A DNA stretch of 64,000 bases from a candidate division KSB1 bacterium (GTDB lineage Bacteria; Zhuqueibacterota; Zhuqueibacteria; Residuimicrobiales; Krinioviventaceae). The stretch lies in the NCBI GenBank assembly GCA_034521575.1, contig JAXHMJ010000005.1:2356001-2420000 (forward strand). Reading direction: 5' to 3'. The position numbers and the translations under genes were made by a program. A model generated the notes under the pieces. The model saw nothing but the letters and a program-made list of their open reading frames with translations, had not been told where the DNA came from and searched no databases. Positions 53,950-63,502 of this stretch are shown here, piece after piece (positions within the stretch are counted from its first letter, which is position 1; each line of letters starts with the position of its first letter).

Positions 53950-56775
53950 ATGCCTGTCAACGATTCTATTGTCATTCGCGGGGCGCGGGAACATAATCTG
54001 AAAAATATCACCCTGGAGCTGCCGCGCAATAAATTTATAGTTATTACCGGCTTGTCCGGTTCGGGAAAATCCTCACTGGCGTTTGATACCATCTATGCCG
54101 AGGGGCAGCGCCGCTACGTCGAGTCTCTTTCCGCGTACGCGCGCCAGTTTCTCGGATTGATGGAAAAACCGGATGTGGATTACATCGAAGGATTGTCCCC
54201 GGCGATCTCGATCGAACAGAAAACCACGGCCAAAAATCCGCGTTCCACGGTCGGAACTGTGACCGAGATTTACGATTATCTGCGCCTGCTGTTCAGCCGC
54301 ATCGGTACGCCGTACTGTTACAACTGCGGCAAAAAGATCGAGCGTCAGACCGTGCAGCAGATCGTGGATTCGATTATGCATCTGGATGACGGCTCGCGCA
54401 TTCAGGTGCTGGCGCCGATCGTGCGCGGCCGCAAGGGCGAATACAAGGAGGCGTTTGCCGAGGCCAGGCGTGACGGATTCGTTCGTGTACGCGTGGACGG
54501 CGAGGTGCGCGATCTGGATTCCGAGATTCAACTGGACAAACAGAAAAAGCATAATATCGAAATTGTGGTTGACCGCCTGGTCATCAAACCGGATATTAAA
54601 ACCCGTCTCACCGATTCGGTCGAGACGGCGATAAATCTGGCCTCCGGGATTATACTCATCGATGTGCAGGGCGGCACAGAACAGCTGTACAGTGAAAATT
54701 TCGCCTGCATCGACTGCGGAATTTCCTACGAAGAGCTGGCGCCGCGTATGTTCTCGTTCAACACGCCGTTCGGCGCCTGTCCCACCTGCGACGGACTGGG
54801 CACGAAAATGGAAATCGATCCGGATATGGTCATCCCGGACCGCACCAAATCTCTGAACCAGGGCGCGGTGACGCCCTGGGGCAACCTCAAGGACGGCTGG
54901 TACATTGCTCTGGCGCGCGGTGTTTGCGAGTATTTCGGCGAGAGTCTGGATACCCCGGTTCAGGATCTGAGTCCTGAATGTCAGCACGCATTGATGTACG
55001 GCACGGATGAGGAACTGGAGTTCAACTATGCGTCCAAATCGCGGCGCCACACCGGCACATTCCGGACAACGTATGAAGGCATTGTCGGTAATCTGGAACG
55101 CCGCTATCGCCAGACCAACTCGCAGCATATCCGCGACTGGATCGAGGGATTTATGAACCTGATCAACTGTCCGGACTGCGGCGGCGCGCGTTTGCGCCAG
55201 GAAACCCTCGCGGTGCGTATCCGTGACAAGAACATTCATGACGTGACGGAAATGTCGATTAAACATTCCGCTGATTTTTTTCAAACTTTGGATCTGAATG
55301 AGCGAGAACAGCACATCGCCAAACAGATCCTCAAAGAACTGCGCGAGCGGCTGGGATTTCTGAAAAACGTGGGATTGGATTATCTGACCCTGTCGCGTTC
55401 CTCCGGCACATTGTCCGGCGGCGAGGCGCAGCGCATCCGGCTGGCCACGCAGATCGGATCGCAGCTGGTGGGCGTGCTGTATATTTTGGACGAGCCGTCC
55501 ATCGGACTGCATCAGCGCGATAATGTGCGCCTGATCCGCACCCTGGAGACCCTGCGCGATCTGGGCAACACGGTGGTGGTGGTGGAACACGATCAGGAGA
55601 CTATCGAAAAAGCTGATTTTCTCGTGGATCTGGGTCCGGGCGCCGGCGAGCACGGCGGCGAGATCGTGGCCATGGGCACCCCGGACGAGGTGTCGCAGCA
55701 TCCGGATTCCATCACCGGCGCGTATTTGTCCGGACGCAACAGCATTCCCGTGCCGGAAAAACGCCGTCCCGGTACCGGTCATTCGTTCTGTCTCTGTGGC
55801 GCCACAGGTAATAATCTGAAAAATCTGGACGTCAGCATCTCGCTGGGTAAATTCATCTGTGTTACCGGAGTCAGCGGCAGCGGCAAGAGCACGCTGATCA
55901 ATGAAACCCTGTATCGGATTCTTGCCAAGCATTTCTATCGCAGCCGACAATCGCCGCTGGGCTACAGTCATATCGAGGGCATGCAGCACGTGGACAAGGT
56001 GATCGACATCGACCAGTCGCCCATCGGCCGCACACCGCGTTCGAATCCGGCTACGTACACAGGTGTGTTCACGCCGATTCGCGATCTGTTTTCGCAGCTG
56101 CCGGAATCCAAGCTGCGCGGTTACAAACCGGGACGATTCAGTTTTAACGTCAAGGGCGGCCGCTGCGAGGCCTGCGAGGGCGACGGCATTATCAAGATCG
56201 AAATGCATTTTCTGCCGGATGTGTATGTCACCTGCGAAGTGTGCAAGGGCAAACGCTACAATCGAGAGACCCTGGAGGTGCAGTACAAGGGCAAATCTAT
56301 TGCCGATATCCTGGACATGACCGTGTCTCAGGCGCTGGAGTTTTTCGCCAAGATCCCGGTTGTCCAGCGTAAACTCAAGACGCTGTACGATGTGGGACTC
56401 GGGTACATCAAACTGGGGCAGCAGGCCACCACGCTTTCCGGGGGTGAGGCGCAGCGCGTCAAGCTGGCCACCGAGCTGTCCAAACGCAGCACCGGCAAGA
56501 CTGTGTACATTCTGGATGAGCCGACCACCGGTCTGCATTTCGAGGATATCAAGATGCTACTGACCGTGCTCAACCGGTTGGTGGACCGCGGCAATACCGT
56601 GATCGTCATCGAACACCAGCTGGATGTCATCAAATCCGCGGATCATATCATTGATCTGGGACCCGAAGGCGGCGACCAGGGCGGGGAGATCATTGCGACC
56701 GGCACGCCGGAAGAGGTGGCGCAGATTCGGGAATCGTATACCGGGCAGTTTTTAAAACAAGAGTTGGGATTGTGA
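53950..56775 (+). CDS. uvrA: Excinuclease ABC subunit A
   Basis: UvrA finds bulky DNA lesions and loads UvrB in nucleotide excision repair. The 941-residue protein has two ABC modules: Walker [13 protein letters not shown] and [11 protein letters not shown], signatures [11 protein letters not shown] and [11 protein letters not shown], and Walker [11 protein letters not shown] and [10 protein letters not shown]. It has the expected zinc fingers (CYNCGKK with CIDCG and [23 protein letters not shown] with CEVCKGKRY). The size is normal. It is a monocistronic gene. Confidence 0.97.
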   Translation: MPVNDSIVIRGAREHNLKNITLELPRNKFIVITGLSGSGKSSLAFDTIYAEGQRRYVESLSAYARQFLGLMEKPDVDYIEGLSPAISIEQKTTAKNPRSTVGTVTEIYDYLRLLFSRIGTPYCYNCGKKIERQTVQQIVDSIMHLDDGSRIQVLAPIVRGRKGEYKEAFAEARRDGFVRVRVDGEVRDLDSEIQLDKQKKHNIEIVVDRLVIKPDIKTRLTDSVETAINLASGIILIDVQGGTEQLYSENFACIDCGISYEELAPRMFSFNTPFGACPTCDGLGTKMEIDPDMVIPDRTKSLNQGAVTPWGNLKDGWYIALARGVCEYFGESLDTPVQDLSPECQHALMYGTDEELEFNYASKSRRHTGTFRTTYEGIVGNLERRYRQTNSQHIRDWIEGFMNLINCPDCGGARLRQETLAVRIRDKNIHDVTEMSIKHSADFFQTLDLNEREQHIAKQILKELRERLGFLKNVGLDYLTLSRSSGTLSGGEAQRIRLATQIGSQLVGVLYILDEPSIGLHQRDNVRLIRTLETLRDLGNTVVVVEHDQETIEKADFLVDLGPGAGEHGGEIVAMGTPDEVSQHPDSITGAYLSGRNSIPVPEKRRPGTGHSFCLCGATGNNLKNLDVSISLGKFICVTGVSGSGKSTLINETLYRILAKHFYRSRQSPLGYSHIEGMQHVDKVIDIDQSPIGRTPRSNPATYTGVFTPIRDLFSQLPESKLRGYKPGRFSFNVKGGRCEACEGDGIIKIEMHFLPDVYVTCEVCKGKRYNRETLEVQYKGKSIADILDMTVSQALEFFAKIPVVQRKLKTLYDVGLGYIKLGQQATTLSGGEAQRVKLATELSKRSTGKTVYILDEPTTGLHFEDIKMLLTVLNRLVDRGNTVIVIEHQLDVIKSADHIIDLGPEGGDQGGEIIATGTPEEVAQIRESYTGQFLKQELGL

Positions 56776-57289
56776 GGGGTGAATTGTGAATCGGGAGTTG
56801 TAAAAGGGGGATCGATTATTTTTACGTTGATAGAGGATTTTGTTTGTATTTAATAATATTGATGGCTATTATTATTAATAAACGGCCTAAAGCTTTAATA
56901 AGAGAAGATTAATTAAAGAAAAGGCCATTTTTATAAAGAAAATACAATGAAATATTACAAATTGGGGCAATATATTGCTCAAAAATAAAAAGTAAAAATT
57001 GACCAATAAATAATCTCAACTCATTGATAGCATAATATGGATTAACTTTTTATTTTTTTGCGATTTTTGCTTCTTTGCGTGAATTGGTTGTTTAAAGCAG
57101 ATGCACGCTAGAGGCAAAGATATACAGAGAAATCTGAATATTGGCTTTATAATTATCTTTACGTCTTTCGTTTAAAAATTTTCCCAATCGGTTCGTGATA
57201 GATTCAAAATAGATATGATCGAAAGATATTGACAACTATATCGTTAATTCGGCAAGCGGGTGAACGCGGATAAAAACAGGAGGCTTGTT
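56776..57289. other. AT-rich intergenic region
   Basis: I see no gene, RNA or strong repeat in this 514-base AT-rich stretch. A weak complementary pair, GGCCT near 56883 and AAGGCC near 56920, may fold. A ribosome site AGGAGG lies just before the next start. Confidence 0.5.
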
Positions 57290-59086
57290 ATGAAGCGTTT
57301 AAAGCTTTTGGTTCTGCTATGGGGGATGTTGTTCTGTTGTGTTACAATGGCGCAATTGCCGCTGTCATCCAGTCCTGTTCAGACTCCGCATCCGATTGCC
57401 GATCCCGAGATTTCGCTGATCGGCGAGACCTGCATCATGCTCGAATACGAATCCGTGTATGACGTGCACACCGAACCCGATCCTGTGAATTATCCGAATA
57501 TGCGCAGTCAGCCGGCCCAGTTTGACTGGTCGCGGATTTTATCGGATCTGGAGACGGTGGTAAATCCCGTCAACTATGATTTTGTGCTGCTCTATACCCT
57601 GCGCGAGGTGCCGGGCTGGATCAAGAACGGCTATAAACGCTATGTGGCTGCTCAGAATATCGGACTGCCCAACGCCGGATACGGCGCACCGATGTTCCCG
57701 GCCTGGACCCGCCTGCGCTCTATTTGTCACATGAATTCAGTGGATTTTCTCGATCGCGACAATCCGTCGTTTCCGGATCTGCCGCGCTACGGCAGCAGTC
57801 TGGTGGCCATCCATGAAATGGGACATTTTTGGCTGGTGTACATCACCCGCAATCTCATGACCGGACATGCCGGTTGGGACCTGTACCTGTATCCGCTCGG
57901 ATACCTGGCGTCCTATGTGCCGCACTGGATGGGAATCTGGGAAGGAGACGGCCTGCCGGGCCTCATGCTGACCGGGCCGAACGGGGTTGAGTTCAATGCC
58001 TGGGATTTGTATCTGATGGGACTGATGGGATACGACCAAGCCGTTGCGTACGAATACAGCATCAAACACGACGGCACTGTGTATAATATCGATCTGGACG
58101 ACCTGATCGGCGCTTTGTCTGAGGCCGCTCCGGATTATTACAGCGGCGACGGCCGCCGGGCGCCGGATATTGATCCAGAGTCCGACAGTCTGCAGACGCT
58201 GATCGCCATGATCAAGGGTCGGGATGATACGCTCACGACCCGGCGCCGTGATCTGGCGCTAAATCTGGCCATGCATCTGCCGCCGGACTGGCGCACCGCT
58301 ACCTGGGGCCGCTCCGAGATGACAGTCGGTATTGATCTGGCCGGGGCGCATATGAACGACCAGACGCAGGCGGGGCACGCCTACGGGTACTGGTTTGAAA
58401 AAGATGTCTGGCGCTGGCAGGAATTTGCGCCGCAGCTGTCGGTGTTGACCGGACTGGATATTTACATCTGCCGGAACGGGAATCCCGGCAATCTTGTATG
58501 CGAGATTCGCACTTTAAGCGATTCCGTGCTCATGCGGAAGGTTATTGACAAAGGCTGCACTCCGGTTCAAGACTGGATGCATGTATTTCTCGGCGACAGC
58601 ATTCGGCTGAATCCCGGGGATATTTACCGCATCTATGTGTCGGCGGATTCCGCGTCCGGGTCACCGTCAAATCGCTATTTCTGGAGGGGCAGCAATGAAT
58701 CTGATTACAATTCCGGATGCCGAACCAGTGTCTCGGAAACACATCCGGATTTTGATTTTGCGTTCCGCACCTACGGTCGTCCGGCGCCGATGCAGGTCGA
58801 GGCCGATCCGGCCCGGAAACCCGCACAGGTGGTTTTGCACGACAATTACCCCAATCCGTTCAATCCAGTGACCCGTATCCGCTACCGGTTGAACCGTGCG
58901 AGTCCGGTACGTCTGCAAGTGTTTGACATCCGCGGACGCCGGGTGGCGTTGTTGGTGGACGCTGTACAGTCGGCCGGAGCGCATGAAATCGAATTCGACG
59001 GCCGCGGACAGGCCAGCGGCGTGTATATTTACCGCCTGCAAACGCCCAGGACGGTCCGGACGGGCAAGATGGTGTTGGCAAGGTGA
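57290..59086 (+). CDS. T9SS cargo with a zinc-metalloprotease HEMGH motif
   Basis: The 598-residue protein begins at the ATG with AGGAGG nine bases before it and has a signal peptide ending TMAQ. HEMGHFWLVYI at about 57812 is an HExxH zinc site, followed about 30 residues later by HWMGIWEGDG, which could give a third ligand. The region between is not similar to a family I can name; a gluzincin-like fold is likely. Near 58440-58780 there is a beta-rich binding-like domain (YICRNGNPGNLVCEIRTLSDS, SDSIRLNPGDIYRIYVSAD type). The tail NYPNPFNPVTRIRYRLN to the end is the T9SS sorting domain. The likely role is protein breakdown outside the cell. Confidence 0.72.
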   Translation: MKRLKLLVLLWGMLFCCVTMAQLPLSSSPVQTPHPIADPEISLIGETCIMLEYESVYDVHTEPDPVNYPNMRSQPAQFDWSRILSDLETVVNPVNYDFVLLYTLREVPGWIKNGYKRYVAAQNIGLPNAGYGAPMFPAWTRLRSICHMNSVDFLDRDNPSFPDLPRYGSSLVAIHEMGHFWLVYITRNLMTGHAGWDLYLYPLGYLASYVPHWMGIWEGDGLPGLMLTGPNGVEFNAWDLYLMGLMGYDQAVAYEYSIKHDGTVYNIDLDDLIGALSEAAPDYYSGDGRRAPDIDPESDSLQTLIAMIKGRDDTLTTRRRDLALNLAMHLPPDWRTATWGRSEMTVGIDLAGAHMNDQTQAGHAYGYWFEKDVWRWQEFAPQLSVLTGLDIYICRNGNPGNLVCEIRTLSDSVLMRKVIDKGCTPVQDWMHVFLGDSIRLNPGDIYRIYVSADSASGSPSNRYFWRGSNESDYNSGCRTSVSETHPDFDFAFRTYGRPAPMQVEADPARKPAQVVLHDNYPNPFNPVTRIRYRLNRASPVRLQVFDIRGRRVALLVDAVQSAGAHEIEFDGRGQASGVYIYRLQTPRTVRTGKMVLAR

Positions 59087-59749
59087 GCAAAACGTAAGAA
59101 AAAGGGTTGTGATGGTGTTGTAGCATGAACAGTGGCCCTGGCTGTCCTGTGCTGACCCCCTGATCCCGATAAATCGGGATCTGTCTCCCTTGAAAAAGAG
59201 GAATAAAAAATATAAGCGCAGGTCTCGTCTCAGGGGGGATACACTCAATTTTCCTGCATAAACAGTCCGGGTCATTTTTCTCTCTTTATTCAAGGAGGGG
59301 TAAATTCGGCAGGTGGGTACTGCCGCTGCATTCTGCGCTGATCGACGATTTCCGAGTCCCCCATCATTTTCTTTCTTTTTCTATAAGAACTAACTAACAC
59401 TTTAAACATTTATTACTTGCATCTTTAACAAAAATTCAATAAGATTCAAAAAGCATAAAACGCGGAGTAGCGTATGGGGTTGTACAGGAACAAAAGCAGG
59501 AAGCATCCGTGTCGGGTGAGCGATGAGCGGCAGGGTTTATGTCGCTGGCCGGCGTCAAACTGCGCCCGCCTGTCTTTTAATGTTGATATATTCTGCCGGC
59601 TTGAGACAGTGAACCCGTCGATTTAATTGAATGGATATCAAGACGTTGATAAATTGAGAAAAATATAGCAGCAAAATACCAACAAAGCGAAATAGTCCAT
59701 AGCTGTTTGCCAATAAATAAAACATGTTCAATTAAAAATAAGAATCATT
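59087..59749. other. Intergenic region with a perfect palindrome
   Basis: There is no supported gene. GATCCCGATAAATCGGGATC at 59162-59181 is a perfect palindrome with a nine-pair stem and a two-base loop. From about 59340 the sequence becomes AT-rich. A GC-rich stretch at about 59480-59580 could be the remains of an old gene but shows no readable frame. Confidence 0.5.
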
Positions 59750-61456
59750 ATGAAACCTTTAAATTTGTCTGTAACTATAATACTTTTTTTGGGTATTATT
59801 TCGTATGGGTCTGGTCAACACCATGAATTTGATCCGGAACAATATTGTCGGAAACATCGTAAAGCCATCCAGCTCATTGTTGATGGCGAAATTGAAGAGG
59901 CAATTGAGTTGGCCGACTCATTTGTTGATGAGAATTCAAAAGATATTGAAGCTGTTTATGTAATGGCCGTTGCCCATGCCCAAAAAGGTGAGATAAAAAA
60001 AGCCATGGATTATGTCGAAAAGTCACTGGAACTGGGCATTCCCTTTTCACGATATTTAGCCGGCCCAAGGGATTTGCTCAGGCCACTCATTAACAGCAAG
60101 CCCTTCCGGCAACGTGTGAAAGACAATGGTTTCTATCTGCTTCATGGTCCCATGCTGAGTAACGTAACAGACTCCCGGGCTGAGTTTTGGGTGCGGACAT
60201 TCAGGGAATATCCCGTCTCTGTTTTGGTAAAGGAACCGGGTACAGAAAAGATCATACGATCCGAAACAGTGAAAACGGATGCTTCCCGGGATTACACGGC
60301 AATCATTCCGGTTACAGGGTTGAAAGCAAACACGGAATATCGATACCTCATTATTGTCGGGGGCAAAGAATTTGGAAACAAAGCCACGGATAAACGATGG
60401 GTTTTCCGAACCTATCCGCCAACAGGAGAGCCTGGCCAAGTAGCGGTTGGATTCGGTGGAGGCGCCGGATATACCCCGTTTTACAACCACATGTGGAATA
60501 CGCTTTCGGCAAACTGGCTGCCGGCATTCCTTTTCCTGGGCGATAACGTGTATATTGATCATCCCAAATATCCCCAGGTGCAGGATTATTGCTATTACAG
60601 GAGACAATCCTCTGAGGAGTATAAAGAATTTGTTTCAAGAACCTCTATTTATGCCATATGGGATGATCATGATTTTGGCGAGAATGATTCCTGGGGTACC
60701 CCCTCTAAAGACCAGCCCGAATGGAAGATTCCGGTGTGGAAGAAATACAAGGACAACTGGAACAATCCCTATTACGGAGGAGGAGAAGAAATCCCCGGTG
60801 TCTGGACCGATTTTTCCATCGGAGATGTCGATTTTTTTATGCTTGACGGCAGGTACTACCGGTCTTCTCCGACATTGGAGCATCCGGATATGTTAGGTGG
60901 AGCTCAGAAAGAATGGCTGTTTGAGAAGCTCAAACAATCCGGGGCAACCTTTAAAGTTATAGCCTCTCCCGTACCCTGGTCTTTTGGTGTAAAAGGCGGA
61001 ACTCAAACTGTTTACGGACCTTCGGGCACAGTGAAACCCAATGATTCGGAATCCAGTCAGTTTCCTCCGTATGAAGCAACTCAAGTACCCCGGACATCTG
61101 ATACCTGGGAAGGTTATGCCGAAGAACGGGAAAAAATATTTTCCTTCATCGAAGAAAATAACATTGAAGGGGTGGTGTTGATTTCCGCAGATCGCCACCG
61201 CTCCGATGCATGGAAGATTACCCGGGAAGATGGATACGATTTTTATGAGTTTGAAAGCTCAAAGCTGACCAATGTGCATACACATCCTGTTTTTCCAGAA
61301 TCCATCTTTGGGTACAATGAAAACTGTTCTTTCGGGCTTTTGGAATTCAATACTGAAAAACGAGACCCCGAAGTGACCTATAAGATCATAAGCATCGACA
61401 ATGAGGTGATGAATCAGATCACATTAAGACGTTCCCAACTGGAATTTAATCGGTAG
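59750..61456 (+). CDS. Secreted PhoD-like phosphoesterase with an N-terminal TPR-like region
   Basis: The 568-residue protein has a signal peptide (residues 1-22), then a helical TPR-like segment (about residues 30-115, IEEAIELADSFVDENSKDIEAVYVMAVAHAQKG type), a fibronectin-like domain (about 120-225) and the PhoD metallophosphatase: LFLGDNVYIDH, AIWDDHDFGEND, MLDGRYYR and ISADRHRSDAW. PhoD enzymes release phosphate from diesters or teichoic-acid-like polymers. It lacks a T9SS tail. No Pho box was found. The TPR-like start is not usual for PhoD. Confidence 0.88.
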   Translation: MKPLNLSVTIILFLGIISYGSGQHHEFDPEQYCRKHRKAIQLIVDGEIEEAIELADSFVDENSKDIEAVYVMAVAHAQKGEIKKAMDYVEKSLELGIPFSRYLAGPRDLLRPLINSKPFRQRVKDNGFYLLHGPMLSNVTDSRAEFWVRTFREYPVSVLVKEPGTEKIIRSETVKTDASRDYTAIIPVTGLKANTEYRYLIIVGGKEFGNKATDKRWVFRTYPPTGEPGQVAVGFGGGAGYTPFYNHMWNTLSANWLPAFLFLGDNVYIDHPKYPQVQDYCYYRRQSSEEYKEFVSRTSIYAIWDDHDFGENDSWGTPSKDQPEWKIPVWKKYKDNWNNPYYGGGEEIPGVWTDFSIGDVDFFMLDGRYYRSSPTLEHPDMLGGAQKEWLFEKLKQSGATFKVIASPVPWSFGVKGGTQTVYGPSGTVKPNDSESSQFPPYEATQVPRTSDTWEGYAEEREKIFSFIEENNIEGVVLISADRHRSDAWKITREDGYDFYEFESSKLTNVHTHPVFPESIFGYNENCSFGLLEFNTEKRDPEVTYKIISIDNEVMNQITLRRSQLEFNR

Positions 61457-61500
61457 TTTTTGTTATTGATTGATGTTTAAAACCAGGGTTTTGTTGGAAA

Positions 61501-61735
61501 TCAACCCTTGTTGGCGAAAATCCGCTTGCCGCTGTCCGGCAAATGCACTTGAACCGAATCTGTTTTTCGTGCTGCATGCATCCCTGCATCGATGATGCGG
61601 GCATAAAGGGGATCGCCTGGGATATGGCAGGACTGTCAAGGATCAGGGTGGTCAGATACCCGGCCATACCTTCATTGACGAGTTCCCGGACCAGGGTCAG
61701 CGGCTCGTCCGGACGGCGCTGAAAATGCAAATGAC
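61501..61735 (-). pseudogene. Remnant of an unidentified gene (5' end missing, frameshifted)
   Basis: On the minus strand one frame reads HFQRRPDEPLTLVREL, then NEGMAGYLTTLILDSPAIS. Near 61615-61625 the coding-like text moves to another frame: GDPLYARIIDAGMHAARK, then TDSVQVHLPDSGKRIFANKG and TGA at 61503-61501. Both pieces look like real protein and join with one base change. Stops lie just upstream of the first piece, so the gene's start is gone. I cannot name the family. GC is higher than in the surrounding AT-rich DNA. Confidence 0.4.
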
Positions 61736-62037
61736 GCTATGGCTAATCCGGACTGTGCAAGTTATTTAATTTTATACATTATTTTTTCACAGTTCGTTCA
61801 GAGCAGCAAAGCCAGAGATCAGCTAAATTTAATGGCGTTTGACCTGTGGAACAACCATCGGGTCTATGTTTTGCATTGACGTTTTCAGGTGGAGCTTGAA
61901 TGATGGGATTGATTTTTTCTGATACTGGAAAATTTAAAGAGCTCTGAATTTTTCTGATAATAGAAAATATTTTCCGATAGTCGAAAAAAACTTGTGTTCC
62001 AATAAATATATTAAATTTAGCAAAGAAAAGGGGTTAG
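61736..62037. other. AT-rich gene-free region
   Basis: No supported gene or structured repeat. Two TTTTTCTGATA-type stretches and a third TTTTCCGATAG stretch (61915-61985) are similar to each other, each followed by GAAAA, which may be a short tandem motif. Base composition begins to shift toward that of the AT-rich right end. Confidence 0.4.
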
Positions 62038-62136
62038 TTTTTTATTAAAACTGAAGAGGAGAAATGGAAATGTAAGAATTGTGGTTCGGGTTTGAGTGTA
62101 CATAGAGATAATTGTTTAAATTGTGATTACAAATAG
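62038..62136 (+). pseudogene. C-terminal zinc-ribbon fragment, DUF3795-like
   Basis: The frame opens after a TAG at 62035 and has no ATG. Its 32 codons read FFIKTEEEKWKCKNCGSGLS, then VHRDNCLNCDYK and TAG. 'EEKWKCxxCG....H...C..C' is the zinc-ribbon tail of the DUF3795 family, whose main domain is missing. It ends 12 bases before the first inverted-repeat site, so it may be the last piece of a lost neighbour cassette. Confidence 0.45.
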
Positions 62137-62147
62137 AGATAAAAAAC

Positions 62148-62281
62148 GCACGGTAACAAATGGTATAGTGCATGCGGATTTCAGCGGTTTGCGAAGGTAT
62201 GGTGCTCGTAAAAAAAGCCGGGGTAAACTGCCAGGTTTTCGCTTTGTAATCCCGCACGACACATATTGCCAACCGTTATGT
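62148..62281 (+). repeat. Long imperfect inverted repeat, attC-like site A
   Basis: A left arm (62150-62180, ACGGTAACAAATGG then TATAGTGCATGCGGATT) is roughly complementary to a right arm (62249-62278, AATCCCGCACGACACAT then ATTGCCAACCGTTA). About 65 bases of partly self-complementary sequence lie between. The right arm ends with CCGCA...CCAACCGTTATG, which recurs in site B. It lies 30 bases upstream of the hydrolase gene. The layout (long imperfect hairpin with conserved outer boxes, between unrelated genes) is that of an integron attC recombination site, but the outer boxes fit the classic GTTRRRY consensus only in part. Confidence 0.5.
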
Positions 62282-62310
62282 CACATTAAATAGACGAATT
62301 GCAGATAATT

Positions 62311-63339
62311 ATGGATATGAAAAAAATATTTAAAATTGCAGGAAAGCTTTTATTAGGATTTTTGATTCTATTGATTTTGTTGTCACTAACATTGTTTTTG
62401 ATAACTAGAGGTGATTATTCTGTGCCCTATACCGTTGAAAAGGATACTACAATTCCGCATATCGAAATAGACAATGTTATTTTCCATGCTGAAACATTTG
62501 GAAATGATACCAATAAAACAGTGATAGTAATTCACGGAGGTCCCGGGAACGATTACAGATATCTTCTTCCGCTAAAAGAATTGTCAAAAAAATACTTTGT
62601 AGTTTTTTATGATCAGCGAGGAACCGGTTTATCTCCAAGAGTAGATGCCGGTGAACACTCTTTAGATAATTCATTGAAAGACTTGGGCAATATCATTAAT
62701 TATTACGCGCCCAATGATAAAGTCAATATTATTGGGCATTCGTGGGGAGCCATGCTTGCCACAGGCTATATAGCTCAATACCCTGAGCGGGTCAGCAAGG
62801 CCATCATTGCCGAACCCGGCATGCTAACCAGCGAAAAAGGAAAAGAATACATGCAAAAGTTCAAGATTGACTTTGGTTGGAATGTTTTAAAATCAATGAC
62901 ATTAATTGTCTTTGAAAGTCTTCACCTGAAAAACACCGACAAGCAAAGTCGTATAGATTATATTTTTGGCAAAATAGGCACTTTGGATGTTAAAGGCAAC
63001 CCTATGCGAAAGTATTTTTGTAATAAAGATATAACCAACGGTTATTTACCATTTTGGAGGTTAAGTGGTGTTGCGTCGCAATCAATAATAAAGAAAGCAA
63101 TGGATGAGAACGGAAACATACAAATAGATTTGGTGTCCGGATTAGAAAATTACACAAATAAAGTATTGTTTATCGTTGGAGAATGCAACCAAATTATTGG
63201 TGAAGAGTTTCAGCAAGGACACATAAAATACTTTCCTAATGCTAAAATGATAGTTGTAAAAGATGCGGGCCATACGATGTTTGGAGAAAAACCCGAGGAA
63301 TGCATTGAGATAATAGAAAAATATTTTGATACAGAATAA
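62311..63339 (+). CDS. Membrane-anchored alpha/beta hydrolase, proline-iminopeptidase-like
   Basis: The 342-residue protein has an N-terminal membrane helix (LLLGFLILLILLSLTLFLI) and an alpha/beta hydrolase fold: VIVIHGGPGNDYRY as the oxyanion loop, YDQRGTGLSP, the nucleophile elbow GHSWGAM (Ser), and DAGHTMFGEKPEE with the catalytic His near the end. HGGPG and DQRG are marks of the proline iminopeptidase group. The Asp is probably in the segment after VLFIVGE, where a Cys-Asn pair stands at the usual place, so activity is not certain. It is low in GC and codon use differs from the rest of the window. It is flanked by two attC-like sites, so it is probably a captured gene. Confidence 0.82.
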   Translation: MDMKKIFKIAGKLLLGFLILLILLSLTLFLITRGDYSVPYTVEKDTTIPHIEIDNVIFHAETFGNDTNKTVIVIHGGPGNDYRYLLPLKELSKKYFVVFYDQRGTGLSPRVDAGEHSLDNSLKDLGNIINYYAPNDKVNIIGHSWGAMLATGYIAQYPERVSKAIIAEPGMLTSEKGKEYMQKFKIDFGWNVLKSMTLIVFESLHLKNTDKQSRIDYIFGKIGTLDVKGNPMRKYFCNKDITNGYLPFWRLSGVASQSIIKKAMDENGNIQIDLVSGLENYTNKVLFIVGECNQIIGEEFQQGHIKYFPNAKMIVVKDAGHTMFGEKPEECIEIIEKYFDTE

Positions 63340-63472
63340 CGTGGCGTAACACGCGGTCATACACAATGCGGGAGAATATAGTAATTTGAACAAGTGCACA
63401 AAAAGCATAACAACGGTTTGATAGGGGATCGCCCTGAAGCCCGCATTGCGCATCATACCATCAACCGTTGTG
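63340..63472 (+). repeat. Long imperfect inverted repeat, attC-like site B
   Basis: It starts directly at the hydrolase stop. Left arm 63346-63372 (GTAACACGCGGTCATAC then ACAATGCGGG) is complementary with gaps to right arm 63438-63472 (AGCCCGCATTGCGCATC then ATACCATCAACCGTTGTG). The right-arm end, CCGCA...ATACCATCAACCGTTGTG, matches that of site A (CCGCA...CATATTGCCAACCGTTATG). Two such sites, one at each end of a gene in the same orientation, are what a gene cassette needs. Confidence 0.5.
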
Positions 63473-63502
63473 AAAAACCAACCAAATTTGGGAGCAAACT
63501 AT

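Noticed and set aside
54073-56538. An 821-codon open frame on the minus strand across uvrA
   Set aside because: It is antisense to uvrA, whose motifs are complete. The product looks like a composition shadow with no domains.
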